Positions 28,822 to 38,006 of a DNA stretch of 64,000 nucleotides are shown here, piece by piece. Location: the NCBI RefSeq assembly GCF_017741935.1, contig NZ_JAGHMH010000010.1, positions 159,024 to 223,023 of the forward strand, written 5' to 3'. The stretch is from Rhizobium sp. 16-449-1b. Lineage in GTDB: Bacteria; Pseudomonadota; Alphaproteobacteria; Rhizobiales; Rhizobiaceae. The notes beneath the pieces are model-generated. The model did no database searches. It was not told where the DNA came from and worked only from the letters and a program-made list of their open reading frames with translations. A program made the position numbers and the translations under genes. Every line of letters begins with the position of its first letter. The first letter of the stretch is position 1.

Positions 28822-30636
28822 CTATCTGAGTACGCTTCCGCCTTGGTCGGCGGCGCCCACGAGCGCACGAAAGCCTGCAAATAGTTCTCGTCCCATCCCG
28901 GAATGCTGCGAACTGAGGTCTTGGGTAGCAGTCGCACGGGATAGAAACTCTCGCTCGTCGCCTAGAAGGGTAAGCGTCCCATCGTTCGCGTCGAGTCGGA
29001 TGAGATCTCCGTTACGAATTTTGGAGATGGCGCCACCATCCGAGGCTTCTGGAGTAACGTGGATCGCGGCAGGCACCTTGCCTGACGCGCCTGACATCCG
29101 CCCGTCCGTGACGAGCGCTACTCTGAAGCCCCTGTCCTGCAGGACGCCGAGTGCAGGCGTCAATTTGTGCAGTTCGGGCATGCCGATACTCTTCGGACCC
29201 TGGAAGCGGACAACTGCGATAACGTCACCATTCAACTCGCCGGTCTTGAATGCCTGCTGCAGCTCGTCCTGAGTGTGAAAAACGCGTGCAGGCGCTTCGA
29301 TCACGCGGTTTTCGGGTTTCACGGCAGACACCTTGATAACCGACCTACCAATATTGCCAGTCAGCACCTTCAACCCACCATTCGATGAGAACGCATCGCG
29401 TATTGGTGCCAACACCTTGGGATTACCCGACAATGCCGGCGCGGGCTCGAACGCCAAGTCACTACCGCAAAGCTTAGCCTGGACGGTGTACCCGCTGAGT
29501 CCGCTTCCGCAAACGGTCTTTACGTCATCGTGGAGAAAACCCGCATCGATCAATTCGCGAATCAGAAAGCCCATGCCGCCTGCGGCCTGAAAGTGGTTCA
29601 CGTCGGCAGGGCCGTTAGGATAGACGCGTGCAAGCAACGGCACCACCCCACTCAGGTCGCTCATGTCTTCCCACGTGACGTGTAGGCCGGCCGCCTGCGC
29701 GATGGCAATGATGTGTATCGTGTGGTTCGTCGAGCCGCCGGTTGCAAGGAGCCCGACAATACCGTTCACGATCGCCTTCTCATCGACGATCTGGCCGATC
29801 GGGGTGTAATTCTCGCCCCCAACGGTAAGTGAAAGAGCACGTCGAGTGGCCTCGCGAGTAAGGGCATCACGCAAATCCGTGTTCGTGTTGACGAAGCTCG
29901 AACCTGGAAGATGAAGCCCCATGATTTCCATGAGCATCTGGTTAGAATTCGCCGTGCCGTAGAACGTGCAGGTGCCGGGAGAGTGGTAGGACTTCGCCTC
30001 GGCGACGAGCAATTCGTTGCGATCAACTTTACCTTCCGAGGACAGTTGCCGGATCCGCGTCTTGTCCTCGTTTGAGAGGCCGGACGTCATTGGGCCAGCC
30101 GGCACAAACACGGCCGGCAGATGACCGAACGTGAGTGCCCCGATCAGAAGGCCAGGGACGATCTTGTCACAAACGCCGAGGTAGACCGCGGCATCAAACA
30201 TGTTATGGCTGAGTGCAATCGCCGTTGACATGGCGATGACATCGCGGCTGAACAGGGATAGGTCCATTCCTGGTTGGCCTTGGGTGACGCCGTCGCACAT
30301 AGCCGGGACGCCGCCGGCCACTTGCGCTGTCGCGCCGATCAATCGCGCTGCGTCCTTGATGATTTCGGGATAGGTGCCGTAGGGCTGGTGGGCGCTCAGC
30401 ATGTCGTTGTATGACGTAACGATGCCCAGGTTCAGCGACTTTGAGCCGGTCAGCCTCGCCTTATCAGATGGTGAACAGGCGGCGAAACCGTGGGCAAGGT
30501 TGCCGCATGACAACGCCGAACGGTGGACGCCTTTCTGCTTTTGAGCCTCGATACGGTCGAGATATTCCCGACGCGACTGAGTACTCCGAGCCGCGATGCG
30601 GTCGGTGACGATTTGGACAGACTTGCGCACAGACAT
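28822..30636 (-). CDS. edd: 6-phosphogluconate dehydratase (Entner-Doudoroff)
   Basis: A 604-residue protein, the usual Edd length. It matches Edd rather than IlvD in [59 protein letters not shown] and [18 protein letters not shown]. These segments carry the cysteines that hold its iron-sulfur cluster. It converts 6-phosphogluconate to KDPG. Sitting in a GntR-boxed operon divergent from the fructosamine genes, it would channel glucose 6-phosphate released by the deglycase into the Entner-Doudoroff pathway. It could be a second, pathway-dedicated copy beside a chromosomal edd. Confidence 0.9.
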   Translation of the reverse strand: MSVRKSVQIVTDRIAARSTQSRREYLDRIEAQKQKGVHRSALSCGNLAHGFAACSPSDKARLTGSKSLNLGIVTSYNDMLSAHQPYGTYPEIIKDAARLIGATAQVAGGVPAMCDGVTQGQPGMDLSLFSRDVIAMSTAIALSHNMFDAAVYLGVCDKIVPGLLIGALTFGHLPAVFVPAGPMTSGLSNEDKTRIRQLSSEGKVDRNELLVAEAKSYHSPGTCTFYGTANSNQMLMEIMGLHLPGSSFVNTNTDLRDALTREATRRALSLTVGGENYTPIGQIVDEKAIVNGIVGLLATGGSTNHTIHIIAIAQAAGLHVTWEDMSDLSGVVPLLARVYPNGPADVNHFQAAGGMGFLIRELIDAGFLHDDVKTVCGSGLSGYTVQAKLCGSDLAFEPAPALSGNPKVLAPIRDAFSSNGGLKVLTGNIGRSVIKVSAVKPENRVIEAPARVFHTQDELQQAFKTGELNGDVIAVVRFQGPKSIGMPELHKLTPALGVLQDRGFRVALVTDGRMSGASGKVPAAIHVTPEASDGGAISKIRNGDLIRLDANDGTLTLLGDEREFLSRATATQDLSSQHSGMGRELFAGFRALVGAADQGGSVLR

Positions 30637-30665
30637 CTAAATGCTCCCACGGCACCCATTGATCA

Positions 30666-31412
30666 CTAAATACCGGGCTTCAAGAAACCGCCGCTGGGAA
30701 GAGGTTTCAGGTACTGGGCTATCGGGGAGACTTCGCCAATGTAGACGCGGGCAGGTCGGGTTACGATGAATGTGACGTAGTCTGCAACGTCTTCGGGCTG
30801 CAGCAAGGTTTCGCGGTCGTCGATGTGGTTCTCGGAACGCTGCTGAGTATCAACAGCTCCCGGGCAAACCGCCGTCGCCTTGACGCCAAATTCGATCCCC
30901 TCCGCATCCGTCGTCTGGGTGAAGCCAAGCATGCCGAACTTCGACGCAGCGTACGCCCCAAATTTCGCCGATGCCACTTTGCCCGCACGAGAAACAATGT
31001 TGACGATATGGCCGCTCCGTCGATCGCACATATGTTGGAAGAAGGCCTGCGTGCAAAGGAATGTGCCCTTGAGATTGATCGCCATCATCCAATCCCAATC
31101 CTCTTCCTTGATGTTCGGGATCGAATTGTGAATAGCAACGCCAGCATTGTTCATCAGGATGTCGACCGCGCCGAAGCGATCGAATGCGGCCTGGGCGAGC
31201 GCCGTGACTTGCGATTTGTGCTGAACGTCCGTTTGAACAGCAAGCGCCTGGGGTCCGATCGCGCGCACCTCGTCCGCCACAGCCTCGATCTGATCCGCCT
31301 CGATCGCGGCGAGGACGATGTTGCATCCTTCCTTTGCCAGTGCGAGAGCGGTGGCTCGCCCAATACCCCGGCCGGCTCCGGTGATGACGGCAGTTTTTCC
31401 TGCAAGTTTCAT
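30666..31412 (-). CDS. Short-chain dehydrogenase (FabG-like SDR)
   Basis: A 248-residue SDR: AVITGAGRGIGRATALALA at the N-terminus, NNAGVAIHNS, catalytic Tyr/Lys in YAASKFGM and CPGAVDT. It is the first gene of the minus-strand operon SDR-edd-akr; its ATG at 31412 is about 140 bases from a perfect GntR palindrome at 31554. It is only distantly related to the SDRs at 1585 and 20243. It probably oxidises a sugar or polyol of the same pathway; a gluconate- or glucose-dehydrogenase-like role would fit Edd, but that is inference. Confidence 0.85.
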   Translation of the reverse strand: MKLAGKTAVITGAGRGIGRATALALAKEGCNIVLAAIEADQIEAVADEVRAIGPQALAVQTDVQHKSQVTALAQAAFDRFGAVDILMNNAGVAIHNSIPNIKEEDWDWMMAINLKGTFLCTQAFFQHMCDRRSGHIVNIVSRAGKVASAKFGAYAASKFGMLGFTQTTDAEGIEFGVKATAVCPGAVDTQQRSENHIDDRETLLQPEDVADYVTFIVTRPARVYIGEVSPIAQYLKPLPSGGFLKPGI

Positions 31413-31553
31413 GGTTCTTCACTTTCTAACGAAGCTGTCTGCGGGCAGTTGTCGCCCGAGTAAAAGCTATCTGGGCGACTTCCAACATGGTCGCTCTTCA
31501 GAGCGGCTGGAGCCCATTCAGCACCGGTTTGACCAGAGCGGCTACAATCTTCC

Positions 31554-31567
31554 TTGGTATATACCAA
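31554..31567. promoter_or_regulatory. GntR operator 1 (TTGGTATATACCAA)
   Basis: Perfect 14-base palindrome in the gap between the SDR-edd-akr operon and gntR. Identical to 32594-32607. A TTGACA facing the SDR gene lies beside it (tgtcaa at 31570-31575), so a bound repressor would block RNA polymerase. A half-site ATACCAATTGG follows at about 31695-31705, just before gntR. Confidence 0.75.
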
Positions 31568-31717
31568 TCTGTCAAGCATTATCGACCTCGACAGGCAATT
31601 GCCCCGTAGCTCCCGCCTTTTCGAAGCTTTTCCATTCTTTTGCGGTGGTAAAGCAGGATTCTTTGTCGATAATAGCGGAGTGACAGTCGCAAGCATACCA
31701 ATTGGAATGGAGAGCCC

Positions 31718-32512
31718 TTGGACACCGAGCCAATGTACATCCAACTGCAGCAAGATCTCCTGCGGTCTATTCAAAACCGTGAATTCGAACAGGGGAGCCG
31801 TTTTCCGTCTGAAAGGGAGTTGTCACAGAAGTTTCGAACGAGCCGTGTGACAATGCGCAAGGCTATAGATCGCCTGGTGCAAATGGGCGTGCTCGAGCGC
31901 CGAGGAACCAGCGGTACATATCTACCGGATCGTCTTTTCGACCGGCCCATAAGTGAACACGTCGCCTACAGTATTTCTGACGTCGTAGAGAAGGCGGGCC
32001 ACGTTCCCGGATCAAAGCTGCTCTTTTTCGAACGGAAGGTCGCGGACAAGGCAACGGCGGCCAAGCTCAGTATTGCAGTGGGTGATCCCATCATCTCCAT
32101 CCAGAGGCAACGCACTGTAGATGGCATTCCAGTTTGTGTGGAGTTCAGCTTGATCCCGGCCAGAATGGTACCGGGCCTATCCGCTGCAGATGTAATTGAA
32201 AACAAATCGCTTTATGCTCATCTCCGCGACACGTATCAACTCAATTTGCATAACAAGTCTTCGAGCATAAGTATCCATAGAGCTACGGAGGCGGAAGCGG
32301 AGTTTCTGAATCTCTCAGCGGGCGCTTCTGTTCTAAGGTTTGACGGTGTTACCGAAACAATTGACGGCATTCCCTTTGAGCATCTGCGATCGCTGAACCA
32401 TCCCGACTATGTGAGTTTTTCCATCGAGCACCGGGACTACAACGCAAGTGAGGCAACGGCTTCGCCCATAACGATGATGATGGGCGGTAGGACACCACAC
32501 AAAGGTGGCTAG
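31718..32512 (+). CDS. GntR-family regulator with UTRA domain (FrlR/HutC type)
   Basis: A 264-residue protein. The winged helix has FPSERELSQKFRTSRVTMRK near residues 29-48, and the C-terminal UTRA effector domain has IISIQRQRTVDGIPVCVEFS. The TTG at 31718 is preferred because GGAGAG sits 4-5 bases before it; the first ATG (31733) is too far from that site. UTRA regulators often sense phosphorylated sugars or amino sugars. The palindromes TTGGTATATACCAA on both sides of the gene make it the likely repressor of both the SDR-edd-akr operon and the importer/deglycase/kinase operon. Confidence 0.88.
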   Translation: MDTEPMYIQLQQDLLRSIQNREFEQGSRFPSERELSQKFRTSRVTMRKAIDRLVQMGVLERRGTSGTYLPDRLFDRPISEHVAYSISDVVEKAGHVPGSKLLFFERKVADKATAAKLSIAVGDPIISIQRQRTVDGIPVCVEFSLIPARMVPGLSAADVIENKSLYAHLRDTYQLNLHNKSSSISIHRATEAEAEFLNLSAGASVLRFDGVTETIDGIPFEHLRSLNHPDYVSFSIEHRDYNASEATASPITMMMGGRTPHKGG

Positions 32513-32593
32513 CCTCTTCGAGACCGCTTTAAGTCCGAACAGATTTTCCACCCCGCCAAAAATCTTATTGACAGCACATTAATCGGATGTATC

Positions 32594-32607
32594 TTGGTAT
32601 ATACCAA
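32594..32607. promoter_or_regulatory. GntR operator 2 (TTGGTATATACCAA)
   Basis: Perfect palindrome identical to operator 1, about 190 bases before the binding-protein gene. TTGACA at 32568-32573 lies just upstream and probably is the -35 of the promoter it controls. Confidence 0.75.
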
Positions 32608-32748
32608 CTGGCCTGAACATGCAGACCAGTTGAGTTGGGACGTTGCTACACCCTGGCTCGGCAAGTGCCGACTCGCGCAGTAGCTTGAACCGTTCAAGCT
32701 ATGGGATTGCCCTCCTTTTAACTGGGAGCGGAGGGCGACGCGTCTCAC

Positions 32749-32760
32749 TGGTATATGCCA
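32749..32760. promoter_or_regulatory. GntR operator 3, imperfect (TGGTATATGCCA)
   Basis: A close variant of the 14-base palindrome, 37 bases before the binding-protein start. It may be a secondary site, giving looping or roadblock repression together with operator 2. Confidence 0.5.
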
Positions 32761-32796
32761 TGCGGTCTGAACCGCCATAAAAGGGGAATTCCAACC

Positions 32797-33858
32797 ATGA
32801 ATGCCATACGACATAGGTTCGCGGTTCTCGCCGCTTCAGTATTCGTCCTTTCCGGGGCGGTTGCTTCCGCCAGCGCTGCAGACGTCGTTATCGTCGGATC
32901 CGGCGGCGTCGTGCAGGACGCCTTTAAAAAGGCGCTTTGGGAGCCGGCCGGCAAGAAGCTTGGTCTGACCGTTGCGGACGACACTTCGCAAAGCTGGACC
33001 GACGCCAAGGCGCAAGTCGATTCCGGTTCGGTGAGCTGGGATATCATCAACATCAACATTGGCGAATGCCAGCTTGCTGCGGACGCCGGCATTCTCGTCA
33101 AGCTGCCGGCAGACATCGTTGACCGGAGCAAATTTTCGCCTGGTTCGGTGAACGACTACTGCGTCGGCAATACCGTGTTTTCGCAGATCATGGGCGTCAG
33201 CACAAAAAAGTGGGGCGGCGATTACCCCAAGAACATGGTGGATTTCTTTGACGCCAAAAAATTCCCCGGCAAGCGCGGCCTGACCCGCGGCCCGCGTGGC
33301 AATATCGAAGCGGCTGCTATGGCGCTCGGCAAATCTCACGATGAAGTCTATCCATTCCTCTCAACTGAAGCCGGCCTGAATGCGGCATTTGCCAAGCTTG
33401 AAGAGCTGATCAAAACGTCGGACGTCGTCTGGTGGGATAGCGGTGCGCAATTGACCCAGCTCATCGTCGATGGCCAGGTCGATCTGTCTTACGGCTGGGA
33501 TGGCCGCATCATCACGGCGATGGACGCCGGCGCGCCGGTTAAGCCCGTTTATCAGGACGGCATCATTCAGTCCGATGGTTGGGCGGTTGTGAAGGGTGGA
33601 CCCCACACCGGCAACGCGATCAAGTTCGTGAAGGAAATCTCCAAGGCAGAATATGTCAAGGATTTGCCGAAATATGTCGCCTATGGCGGCGCCAACTTGC
33701 TTGCTTATGACGGCTACGATGAAAAAACATTGTCGCGCTTGACGTCATCGCCAAAGAACGTCGAGGGGCAATTGCCGCTCGGGGTGGACTTCTGGAACAA
33801 GAACGGCGCTGAGCTGTCGGAGCGTTTCGACGCGATGCTTCTGTCTATCAAGAAATAA
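32797..33858 (+). CDS. ABC transporter periplasmic binding protein, polyamine/opine type
   Basis: A 353-residue secreted protein with a signal peptide (MNAIRHRFAVLAASVFVLSG, cleavage after ASA near residue 28) and a PotD-like fold: VVIVGSGGVVQDAFKKALWE at the mature N-terminus, WWDSGAQLTQLIVDGQVDLS and SYGWDGRI. ATG at 32797 follows aaaggggaa. Proteins of this class bind polyamines, opines or Amadori compounds; the deglycase and kinase downstream point to a fructosyl-amino acid or related conjugate. A strong hairpin after the gene probably raises its expression relative to the membrane parts. Confidence 0.88.
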   Translation: MNAIRHRFAVLAASVFVLSGAVASASAADVVIVGSGGVVQDAFKKALWEPAGKKLGLTVADDTSQSWTDAKAQVDSGSVSWDIININIGECQLAADAGILVKLPADIVDRSKFSPGSVNDYCVGNTVFSQIMGVSTKKWGGDYPKNMVDFFDAKKFPGKRGLTRGPRGNIEAAAMALGKSHDEVYPFLSTEAGLNAAFAKLEELIKTSDVVWWDSGAQLTQLIVDGQVDLSYGWDGRIITAMDAGAPVKPVYQDGIIQSDGWAVVKGGPHTGNAIKFVKEISKAEYVKDLPKYVAYGGANLLAYDGYDEKTLSRLTSSPKNVEGQLPLGVDFWNKNGAELSERFDAMLLSIKK

Positions 33859-33869
33859 GAATTCGGAAA

Positions 33870-33897
33870 GTCTGGCGGCGAAACGCCGCCGCCAGAC
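33870..33897 (+). terminator. Intra-operon hairpin after the binding-protein gene
   Basis: GTCTGGCGGCG / CGCCGCCAGAC, 11-base perfect stem with a 6-base loop, 12 bases after the stop and before the ATPase gene. No T tract. Probably an RNA-stabilising or partial-termination structure, as is common behind binding-protein genes. Confidence 0.6.
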
Positions 33898-33977
33898 GGC
33901 CTGTCTTCAAGCTGCGCTCGCCACAAACCGATATAACGGATCACGCGCGTAGCAACCTCGACACTGGGAGTAGTTCA

Positions 33978-35105
33978 TTGTTTTCGCCAAGTCACACACT
34001 GCCGTCGGAACATAGTGCAGCAAGCGCGCAGTCTCTGCCGATTTGCATTGCCGGCGTCACCAAAACGTATGGGCCCGTACACGCTCTGAACGACGTCAGT
34101 CTCGACATCCGAAGCGGCGAGTTCATGACATTGCTGGGTCCTTCAGGCTCGGGAAAGACCACACTCTTGATGACGCTTGCGGGGTTTATTCGGCCGGATC
34201 ACGGATCGATCAAGTTCGGCGAGGAGGAGATGTCGTTCACGCCGCCCCATAAGCGCGGGGTCGGGATGATGTTTCAGAACTATGCTCTGTTCCCGCATAT
34301 GAACGTTTTTGCAAACATTGCTTACCCGTTGAAGATCGCCAAGCGTTCTAAATCTGAAATCAAGGACGCAGTCGACGAGGTCTTGGAAACTGTGCAGCTT
34401 CCCGGTTATCAATCCAGACGGATCTCGGAGCTTTCGGGCGGCCAAAGGCAGCGTATCGCGCTTGCCCGCGCCATCGTCTTCAAACCAAAAATCCTGCTCA
34501 TGGACGAACCACTTTCAGCGCTTGACAAGAATCTGCGTGAAGCGATGCAGGTCGAGTTGAGATCGATGCATGAACGCCTCGGCATGACGACAGTCCTGGT
34601 GACCCATGATCAGCGTGAAGCGTTGACCATGTCGGACCGTGTCGCCGTTTTGCGTGGTGGTCAGATTTCGCAACTCGATACGGCCTCGCAGATCTATAAC
34701 GCGCCCACAAGCGCCTTCGTGGCAGCGTTCATGGGAGAATCTAATTTTCTAAAAGTCGCCGTTGCGGGATCGAAATGCTCTTACAGGGGTAAGGAGCTTA
34801 AGGTTGCATCGAATGCTGTAACCGATGGGGCAGGCCTCCTGGTCATTCGTCCGGAGAAACTGGAGATCGTAGCTTCCCCCGACGGACACGATGCTTTCAA
34901 TATTTTTGATGGCGTCCTGGAGCGCACTTTGTTTCAGGGCGAAAGCTACCTGGCCTTTATCCGCCTCCCGGACGGCAATTTGCTCAACGTTCGGCAGCAC
35001 TTGAACCAGGCCAGCCGTGCCGCAATTCCTCAACCCGGCTCGCAGGTCACCCTTTCGCTTCATGAAAGCGAAACAGTTGTCGTCGCTGACGACGTGGAGC
35101 GCTGA
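33978..35105 (+). CDS. ABC transporter ATPase, PotA-type
   Basis: A 375-residue ATPase with Walker A GPSGSGKTT, Q-loop FQNYALFPHMNVFANIAYPL, signature LSGGQRQR, Walker B LLMDEPLSALD and switch VTHDQ, followed by a C-terminal TOBE domain (LLVIRPEKLEIV). The TTG start at 33978 has GGGAG 7 bases upstream, and no ATG before the conserved region fits. It energises the two permeases that follow; the next gene starts 2 bases after the stop. Confidence 0.9.
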   Translation: MFSPSHTLPSEHSAASAQSLPICIAGVTKTYGPVHALNDVSLDIRSGEFMTLLGPSGSGKTTLLMTLAGFIRPDHGSIKFGEEEMSFTPPHKRGVGMMFQNYALFPHMNVFANIAYPLKIAKRSKSEIKDAVDEVLETVQLPGYQSRRISELSGGQRQRIALARAIVFKPKILLMDEPLSALDKNLREAMQVELRSMHERLGMTTVLVTHDQREALTMSDRVAVLRGGQISQLDTASQIYNAPTSAFVAAFMGESNFLKVAVAGSKCSYRGKELKVASNAVTDGAGLLVIRPEKLEIVASPDGHDAFNIFDGVLERTLFQGESYLAFIRLPDGNLLNVRQHLNQASRAAIPQPGSQVTLSLHESETVVVADDVER

Positions 35106-35107
35106 TC

Positions 35108-36007
35108 ATGAGCATCGTATCCACCTCAGATGCATTCAGGCAAAACGAAACGGAATTGAGACGGGCGGACCGCCTTGAGGGCTTAGGTCTGCTGTCGCTC
35201 GCCATCCCCGGTATTTTACTGCTCTTCGTCACGATTATCCTCCCCTTGGCGGTTATGACTTATCTCGCCTTTATCGGGAAAGAGGGTACTTTCAGTTTTG
35301 AAAATTTCACGCGGCTTTGGACAAGCCCAGTTTATTTTTTGGTGTTCAGGATCACCTTTTTGGTCTCTCTGTACACAACCTTGCTGGTGGCCCTGATCGG
35401 TTATCCGCTCGCCTATTGCCTGGTACAGCTACCCAGTCGGATTCAAAACGTCGCGCTTTTGTTTGTCCTGCTGCCGTTGTGGACTGCCGTTCTGGTGCGT
35501 ACCTATGCATGGCTCGTGCTGCTGCAAAGCAACGGCGTCATCAACGAGGCCCTCATGCGCTTGGGTCTTATCAACGAGCCGCTCGCTTTGACTCAAAACC
35601 TGACGGGCGCGCTGATAGGCATGGTCCATATCATGCTCCCCTTTATGGTAATGCCGCTCTACGCGTCGATGAAATCGATCGACAATGATTTGATGGCGGC
35701 TGCGGCCAATCTGGGAGCTAAGCCGGCGCGTGCCTTCCGGGATGTGTATTTTCCGTTGTCGCTGCCTGGGTTTTTCTCCGGAACACTCATGGTCTTCGTT
35801 TTGTGCCTGGGCTTCTATGTCACGCCGGCCGTGCTAGGCGGCGGCACCGTCATCATGGCGGCCATGCGTATCGCGGCAAATGTCACCCTCTATTCCAATT
35901 GGGGTGCAGCGAGCGCGCTTGGCGTGGTGCTACTTGTGATCACGATTGTGTTGGTCGTCGGCGCCGCAATCTTGGCACGGCGCGCAGGAATGGGAGCGGT
36001 GCGATGA
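35108..36007 (+). CDS. ABC transporter permease, PotB-type
   Basis: A 299-residue membrane protein with about six hydrophobic segments and the PotB pattern: RTYAWLVLLQSNGVINEALM in the middle and an EAA loop around LMAAAANLGAKPARAFRDVY. It overlaps the next permease by ATGA. Part of the binding protein-ATPase-permease-permease importer. Confidence 0.9.
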   Translation: MSIVSTSDAFRQNETELRRADRLEGLGLLSLAIPGILLLFVTIILPLAVMTYLAFIGKEGTFSFENFTRLWTSPVYFLVFRITFLVSLYTTLLVALIGYPLAYCLVQLPSRIQNVALLFVLLPLWTAVLVRTYAWLVLLQSNGVINEALMRLGLINEPLALTQNLTGALIGMVHIMLPFMVMPLYASMKSIDNDLMAAAANLGAKPARAFRDVYFPLSLPGFFSGTLMVFVLCLGFYVTPAVLGGGTVIMAAMRIAANVTLYSNWGAASALGVVLLVITIVLVVGAAILARRAGMGAVR

Positions 36008-36822
36008 ATTGGTTTCTTCAACCTGCATCCAAGACGCAGATCACGCATTTGCAACGCCTCTGGCTTTATGTGCTTTCGGTTCTGACACTGATCTTCCTTG
36101 TCGCGCCGACGCTCATTGTCATTCCAATGTCGTTCTCGCCATCGGACTTTTTGGAATTTCCGCCACGGGGTTTCTCGTTACGTTGGTATGAAAACTACTT
36201 CTATTCCACGGATTGGATGACCGCTACCTTCGTTTCGTTGCGCGCAGCCATTCTCTCGATGCTCTGCGCGACGAGCCTTGGAACGGCAGCGGCTTATGGA
36301 ATTTGGGCTGGTCGTTCGAATGGCCGTACGCTGCTGTGGGGACTTTTTGCCATGCCGATGGCAATCCCGATTATTATTTTGGCAATCGGTGCATTGTTTG
36401 TCCTGGCCAGGCTTGGACTCGTCAACACGACAACCGGCCTGGTGGCGATGCACACCGCTCTTGCCCTGCCGCTCGTGCTCATTGTTGTCACAGCAGGCCT
36501 TGCATCCTACGACATCAATCAGGAACAGGCCGCCAGAAGTCTTGGTGCAACACGTCCCTACGCGTTCTTCACAGTCACGCTTCCGCAGATCAAGTTTTCA
36601 GTCATCTCGGCGATGCTGTTCTCCTTCTTTGCGTCATTCGATGAGGTCGTCGTGGCGATGTTCATATCGAATGGCCCCCACGCAACCTTAAACCGGCGAA
36701 TGTTCAATTCACTTCGAGATTCCGTGGATCCCACGATTGCAGCGATTTCGACCTGCCTGATAGCGGTTTCGATTGTTTTGCTGGTGCTCGGTCAAATCTT
36801 CAAGCCGCGCACCACTCATTGA
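36004..36822 (+). CDS. ABC transporter permease, PotC-type
   Basis: A 272-residue membrane protein: first membrane segment LYVLSVLTLIFLVAPTLIVI, then SFSPSDFLEFPPRGFSLRWY, a typical PotC stretch, and the EAA loop EQAARSLGATRPYAFFTVTL. The ATG at 36004 overlaps the stop of the PotB-like gene. The longer open frame upstream lies inside that gene and is not used. Confidence 0.9.
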   Translation: MNWFLQPASKTQITHLQRLWLYVLSVLTLIFLVAPTLIVIPMSFSPSDFLEFPPRGFSLRWYENYFYSTDWMTATFVSLRAAILSMLCATSLGTAAAYGIWAGRSNGRTLLWGLFAMPMAIPIIILAIGALFVLARLGLVNTTTGLVAMHTALALPLVLIVVTAGLASYDINQEQAARSLGATRPYAFFTVTLPQIKFSVISAMLFSFFASFDEVVVAMFISNGPHATLNRRMFNSLRDSVDPTIAAISTCLIAVSIVLLVLGQIFKPRTTH

Positions 36823-36886
36823 GCGAGCGCGGCTGAATAAACCTGAAGCTTTTACCCAACGTCTGACTAGATAAAGGAATGATCAA

Positions 36887-37870
36887 ATGACGACCCAAAA
36901 GACTGATGCCCAGATCGCAGCTGCGGTGCGGGCCGTAGCGGAGCGTGAAAGTGTCACGGACATCTTCTTCGTTGCTTGCGGCGGTTCTTACGCCATTATG
37001 CTGCCAAACCAGTATATTGTTGAGCGCGAGGCGGAACAGATCAACGGGATCGCGCTTAACGCGGCCGAATTCAAGGCTCGCGCGCCCAAGCGCCTTGGCA
37101 AGACTTCCGTGGTCATCCTTTGCTCCCATTCGGGCTCAACGCCGGAAACGGTCGAGGCGGCCGAGATCGCACGCAAGGCCGGCGCCCTGACAATTTCGCT
37201 CACGCACGTCCTCGGCAGCCCTTTGGATCAAGCATCCGAATACACCATCCCATACACCCATGAGCCCGCGGCGATTTCGTCGGCGCATTCGATGGCTGTT
37301 CTTTCGCGCCTCACGTTGGGTATCCTGAAGGCCCGTGAAGGAAATAAAAAGGCAGACGATTTTGACCGCGCTCTCGCAGTGCTACCAGGCATCGTAGAAA
37401 ACATTATCAAGGATCGTCGCTCCGCGATCACGGAATTCGCTGAAGCGCACAAGCGCGAAGCCGTTATTTACACGATGGCCTCCGGTTCCAATTTCGGCGT
37501 GGCCTACTCCTACGCGATTTGCATCTTCCAGGAAATGCAGTGGGTTCACTCGGCTGCGATTAACGCCGGTGAGTATTTCCATGGTCCGTTCGAGATCACT
37601 GATTTCGACGTCCCCTTTATCCAACTCATCGGGGTTGGACCCTCGCGGACGATCGATGAACGCGCACTGTCTTTCGTTGAAAAATATAGCAAGCGCGTAA
37701 CTGCCCTCGATGCAAGGGATCTTGGCGTGTCGAAGCTGCCCGAGACCGTCGCCGAATATATGACACCCCTCATCTTCCAACCCGTTCTTCGGGCCTATGC
37801 GGATAAGCTTGGAGAGGCGAAGGGTCACCCCCTGACGGTCCGCCGTTACATGTGGAAGCTCGAATACTAA
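36887..37870 (+). CDS. FrlB-like fructosamine-6-phosphate deglycase (SIS domain)
   Basis: A 327-residue protein with two SIS domains. It has CSHSGSTPETVEAAEIAR near residue 83, and the FrlB-family segment EMQWVHSAAINAGEYFHGPF near residues 214-233, followed by IDERALSFVEKYSKRV. FrlB-type enzymes split phosphorylated fructosamines (for example fructoselysine 6-phosphate) into glucose 6-phosphate and the free amine. Its place after a polyamine/opine-type importer and before a FrlD-like kinase fits that role. The amine part (which amino acid or amine) is not determinable. A diverged paralogue is at 1-1003. Confidence 0.82.
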   Translation: MTTQKTDAQIAAAVRAVAERESVTDIFFVACGGSYAIMLPNQYIVEREAEQINGIALNAAEFKARAPKRLGKTSVVILCSHSGSTPETVEAAEIARKAGALTISLTHVLGSPLDQASEYTIPYTHEPAAISSAHSMAVLSRLTLGILKAREGNKKADDFDRALAVLPGIVENIIKDRRSAITEFAEAHKREAVIYTMASGSNFGVAYSYAICIFQEMQWVHSAAINAGEYFHGPFEITDFDVPFIQLIGVGPSRTIDERALSFVEKYSKRVTALDARDLGVSKLPETVAEYMTPLIFQPVLRAYADKLGEAKGHPLTVRRYMWKLEY

Positions 37871-37876
37871 TGGTCT

Positions 37877-37907
37877 GGGAGGCGGTTCGCAGTTCGTGTC
37901 GCCTCCC
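37877..37907 (+). terminator. Hairpin between deglycase and kinase genes
   Basis: GGGAGGCG / CGCCTCCC, 8-base perfect stem with a 15-base loop followed by AAAACAA. It may partly end transcription before the kinase gene 100 bases on. Confidence 0.5.
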
Positions 37908-38006
37908 AAAACAACTGCCAGGGGTGAACTACCACCCTGAGTCCAGCTTCACGCCCGAGGAGCCCTGAGCTTCCGGTGTGATTGCGCTACGCTTGGGAAG
38001 CTATAA

